A stretch of DNA of 5,894 nucleotides from TMED23 sp964643045 (lineage in GTDB: Bacteria > Pseudomonadota > Alphaproteobacteria > Rhodospirillales > UBA2165), in the NCBI GenBank assembly GCA_964643045.1, contig CAZXSC010000145.1, positions 1 through 5,894 of the forward strand, given 5' to 3'. The notes under the pieces were generated by a model that saw nothing but the letters and a program-made list of their open reading frames with translations, made no database searches and was not told where the DNA came from. Shown here piece by piece: positions 4,915-5,894 of the stretch; positions within the stretch are counted from its first letter, which is position 1; every line of letters starts with the position of its first letter. The translations under genes and the position numbers were made by a program.

Positions 4915-4984
4915 ACACCTACTGGAAACATGTCTCTACTGTTGCTAAGATGAATTGTTGAAAAGAATTTGGGGTTTAACTGGC

Positions 4985-5894
4985 ATGCAAGTCACCGCCT
5001 ACGCGGCAACAATCGGCCATTCTGTCTGGTTTAGTCACGATCTCGGCGAAAGCTGGAACCGTGCCCTCACGCCGACCGGCGGGATTTACAATGAATCCCG
5101 CTGCTGGTCGGTAAGCGTTCACCCTGAGCGGCCTGGCGAAGTGTTGTCCGGTACGGACCTAGGTGTCTATCGCTGGTCGCCAAGCGATGACCGTTGGAAC
5201 TATGTACCGTCGCCGATGGATGGGCTTCATATTCAACAACTCACGCAAGCACCACATGATCCCGACATTGTTTTTGCCGGCACTCGACCGGCAGAGATTT
5301 TTAGATCGCTTAATGGCGGGTTAAGTTGGACCCGATGTGATCTCGGTAACAATAAGGAATGTTTTTTTATCAACACACCTCGGATCACTTCTATTCAATT
5401 TGATCCAATCGAGAAAGAAACAGTCTGGGCGACCATCGAAATCGACGGCGTTTTTAAATCCACCGATCTCGGTGCAACATGGGAAAAATGCAACAATGGA
5501 TTAATCTCGGATGATACTCATAATTTGGTGTTCTTCGATGAGGCCAAGGGCGGCCGCAAGATATGGTGCTCTACAGAAGAGGGACTCCACCGCAGCACGG
5601 ACAACGGTGCCAGCTGGGCGTACCATGAGATTCCTCAGGCACCTTGGCTTTATATGCGCTGTATCAAACGCCGGGCAGACCGTTCGGGTGTGATGTTTTT
5701 ATCTGTTGGTGATAAACCATCGGGTGAGACAGGCATGTTGTTGCGCAGCAATGATTATGGTGAAACCTGGGAAGATGCCGGGTTGCCGGGTCACGTCAAT
5801 AGCACGATCTGGTGGATCGCAACCAATCCAGCAGATCCCAATCTCATTTTCTGCCATACCATATTGGGCCAGGTATTTCGCTCGACCAACGGCG
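4985..5894 (+). CDS. BNR/Asp-box beta-propeller protein (3' end outside window)
   Basis: The frame from ATG 4985 runs open for 303 codons to the window edge. It contains Asp boxes of the form S-x-D/N-x-G-x-x-W: SHDLGESW (17-24), SLNGGLSW (108-115), STDLGATW (159-166), STDNGASW (204-211) and SNDYGETW (255-262), with STNG (300-303) cut off. A degenerate copy, WSPSDDRW (64-71), fills the gap. Spacing of 44-51 residues marks one blade each, so at least seven blades are implied. Such sialidase/YCF48/Vps10-like propellers occur in glycosidases, assembly factors and proteins of unknown role; the catalytic residues of sialidases are not evident, so no enzyme activity is claimed. No signal peptide is seen, so a cytosolic place is likely. 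The N-terminus MQVTAYAATIGHSVWFS enters the first blade directly, which supports ATG 4985, although in-frame TTG codons at 4955 and 4958 exist and no good ribosome binding site is present. G+C content is clearly higher than in all upstream genes. Confidence 0.85.
   Translation, partial: MQVTAYAATIGHSVWFSHDLGESWNRALTPTGGIYNESRCWSVSVHPERPGEVLSGTDLGVYRWSPSDDRWNYVPSPMDGLHIQQLTQAPHDPDIVFAGTRPAEIFRSLNGGLSWTRCDLGNNKECFFINTPRITSIQFDPIEKETVWATIEIDGVFKSTDLGATWEKCNNGLISDDTHNLVFFDEAKGGRKIWCSTEEGLHRSTDNGASWAYHEIPQAPWLYMRCIKRRADRSGVMFLSVGDKPSGETGMLLRSNDYGETWEDAGLPGHVNSTIWWIATNPADPNLIFCHTILGQVFRSTNG

Noticed and set aside
5511..5693. 60-codon frame inside the propeller gene
   Set aside because: Out of phase with a frame carrying regular Asp boxes.
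1..5894. CRISPR array, tRNA or rRNA genes, transposase or insertion-sequence ends, toxin-antitoxin or phage-defence modules
   Set aside because: No regularly spaced repeats, no tRNA-like cloverleaf with CCA end, no transposase motifs or terminal repeats, and no nuclease, helicase or kinase motifs were seen on either strand.

Overview
The window is a bacterial, gene-sparse stretch that looks chromosomal and accessory. Most of it is clearly AT-rich. Gene content (a flagellar hook/rod-type C-terminus, an Arg-less RidA protein of a type common in alphaproteobacteria, an ArgE-type deacetylase, a chalcone isomerase-like remnant) suggests a proteobacterium, perhaps a marine alphaproteobacterium. That assignment is inference and is not firm.

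Layout from left to right. Bases 1-113 are the last 36 codons of a flagellar axial protein, most likely FlgK. A convergent gene (784-215, minus) encodes a secreted, basic, six-cysteine protein of unknown function. At 901-1213 (plus) lies a decayed gene: a signal peptide and the N-terminal half of a chalcone isomerase-like protein, split by a one-base frameshift and cut off where it runs into the 3' end of a convergent ridA-like gene (1549-1157, minus). A perfect 16-bp hairpin terminator (1773-1808) separates ridA from an upstream minus-strand region. That region holds a very small membrane-peptide ORF with a near-ideal ribosome binding site and an in-frame TAG (2037-1930), and possibly a second 24-codon ORF. 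On the plus strand follow an NTF2/SnoaL-like protein (2269-2640), then a divergent pair: an acidic 83-residue hypothetical protein (3091-2840, minus) and an acetylornithine deacetylase-type M20 enzyme (3191-4351, plus). Both members of the pair appear to use TTG starts with good ribosome binding sites. A two-helix, 73-residue membrane protein (4505-4726) comes next.

From about 4980 to the right edge the base composition becomes markedly richer in G+C. One open plus-strand frame, cut by the window edge, encodes a beta-propeller protein with five full Asp-box (BNR) repeats and the start of another.

I see no operon that joins these genes into one pathway. Orientation changes at almost every gene, one gene is clearly broken, another tiny one is interrupted, and composition jumps at the right end. 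The picture is a patchwork region rather than a coherent new system. The observations most worth following are the TAG-interrupted small membrane ORF, the chalcone isomerase-like remnant fused against ridA, the composition break at the propeller gene, and two perfect short palindromes placed just upstream of start codons.
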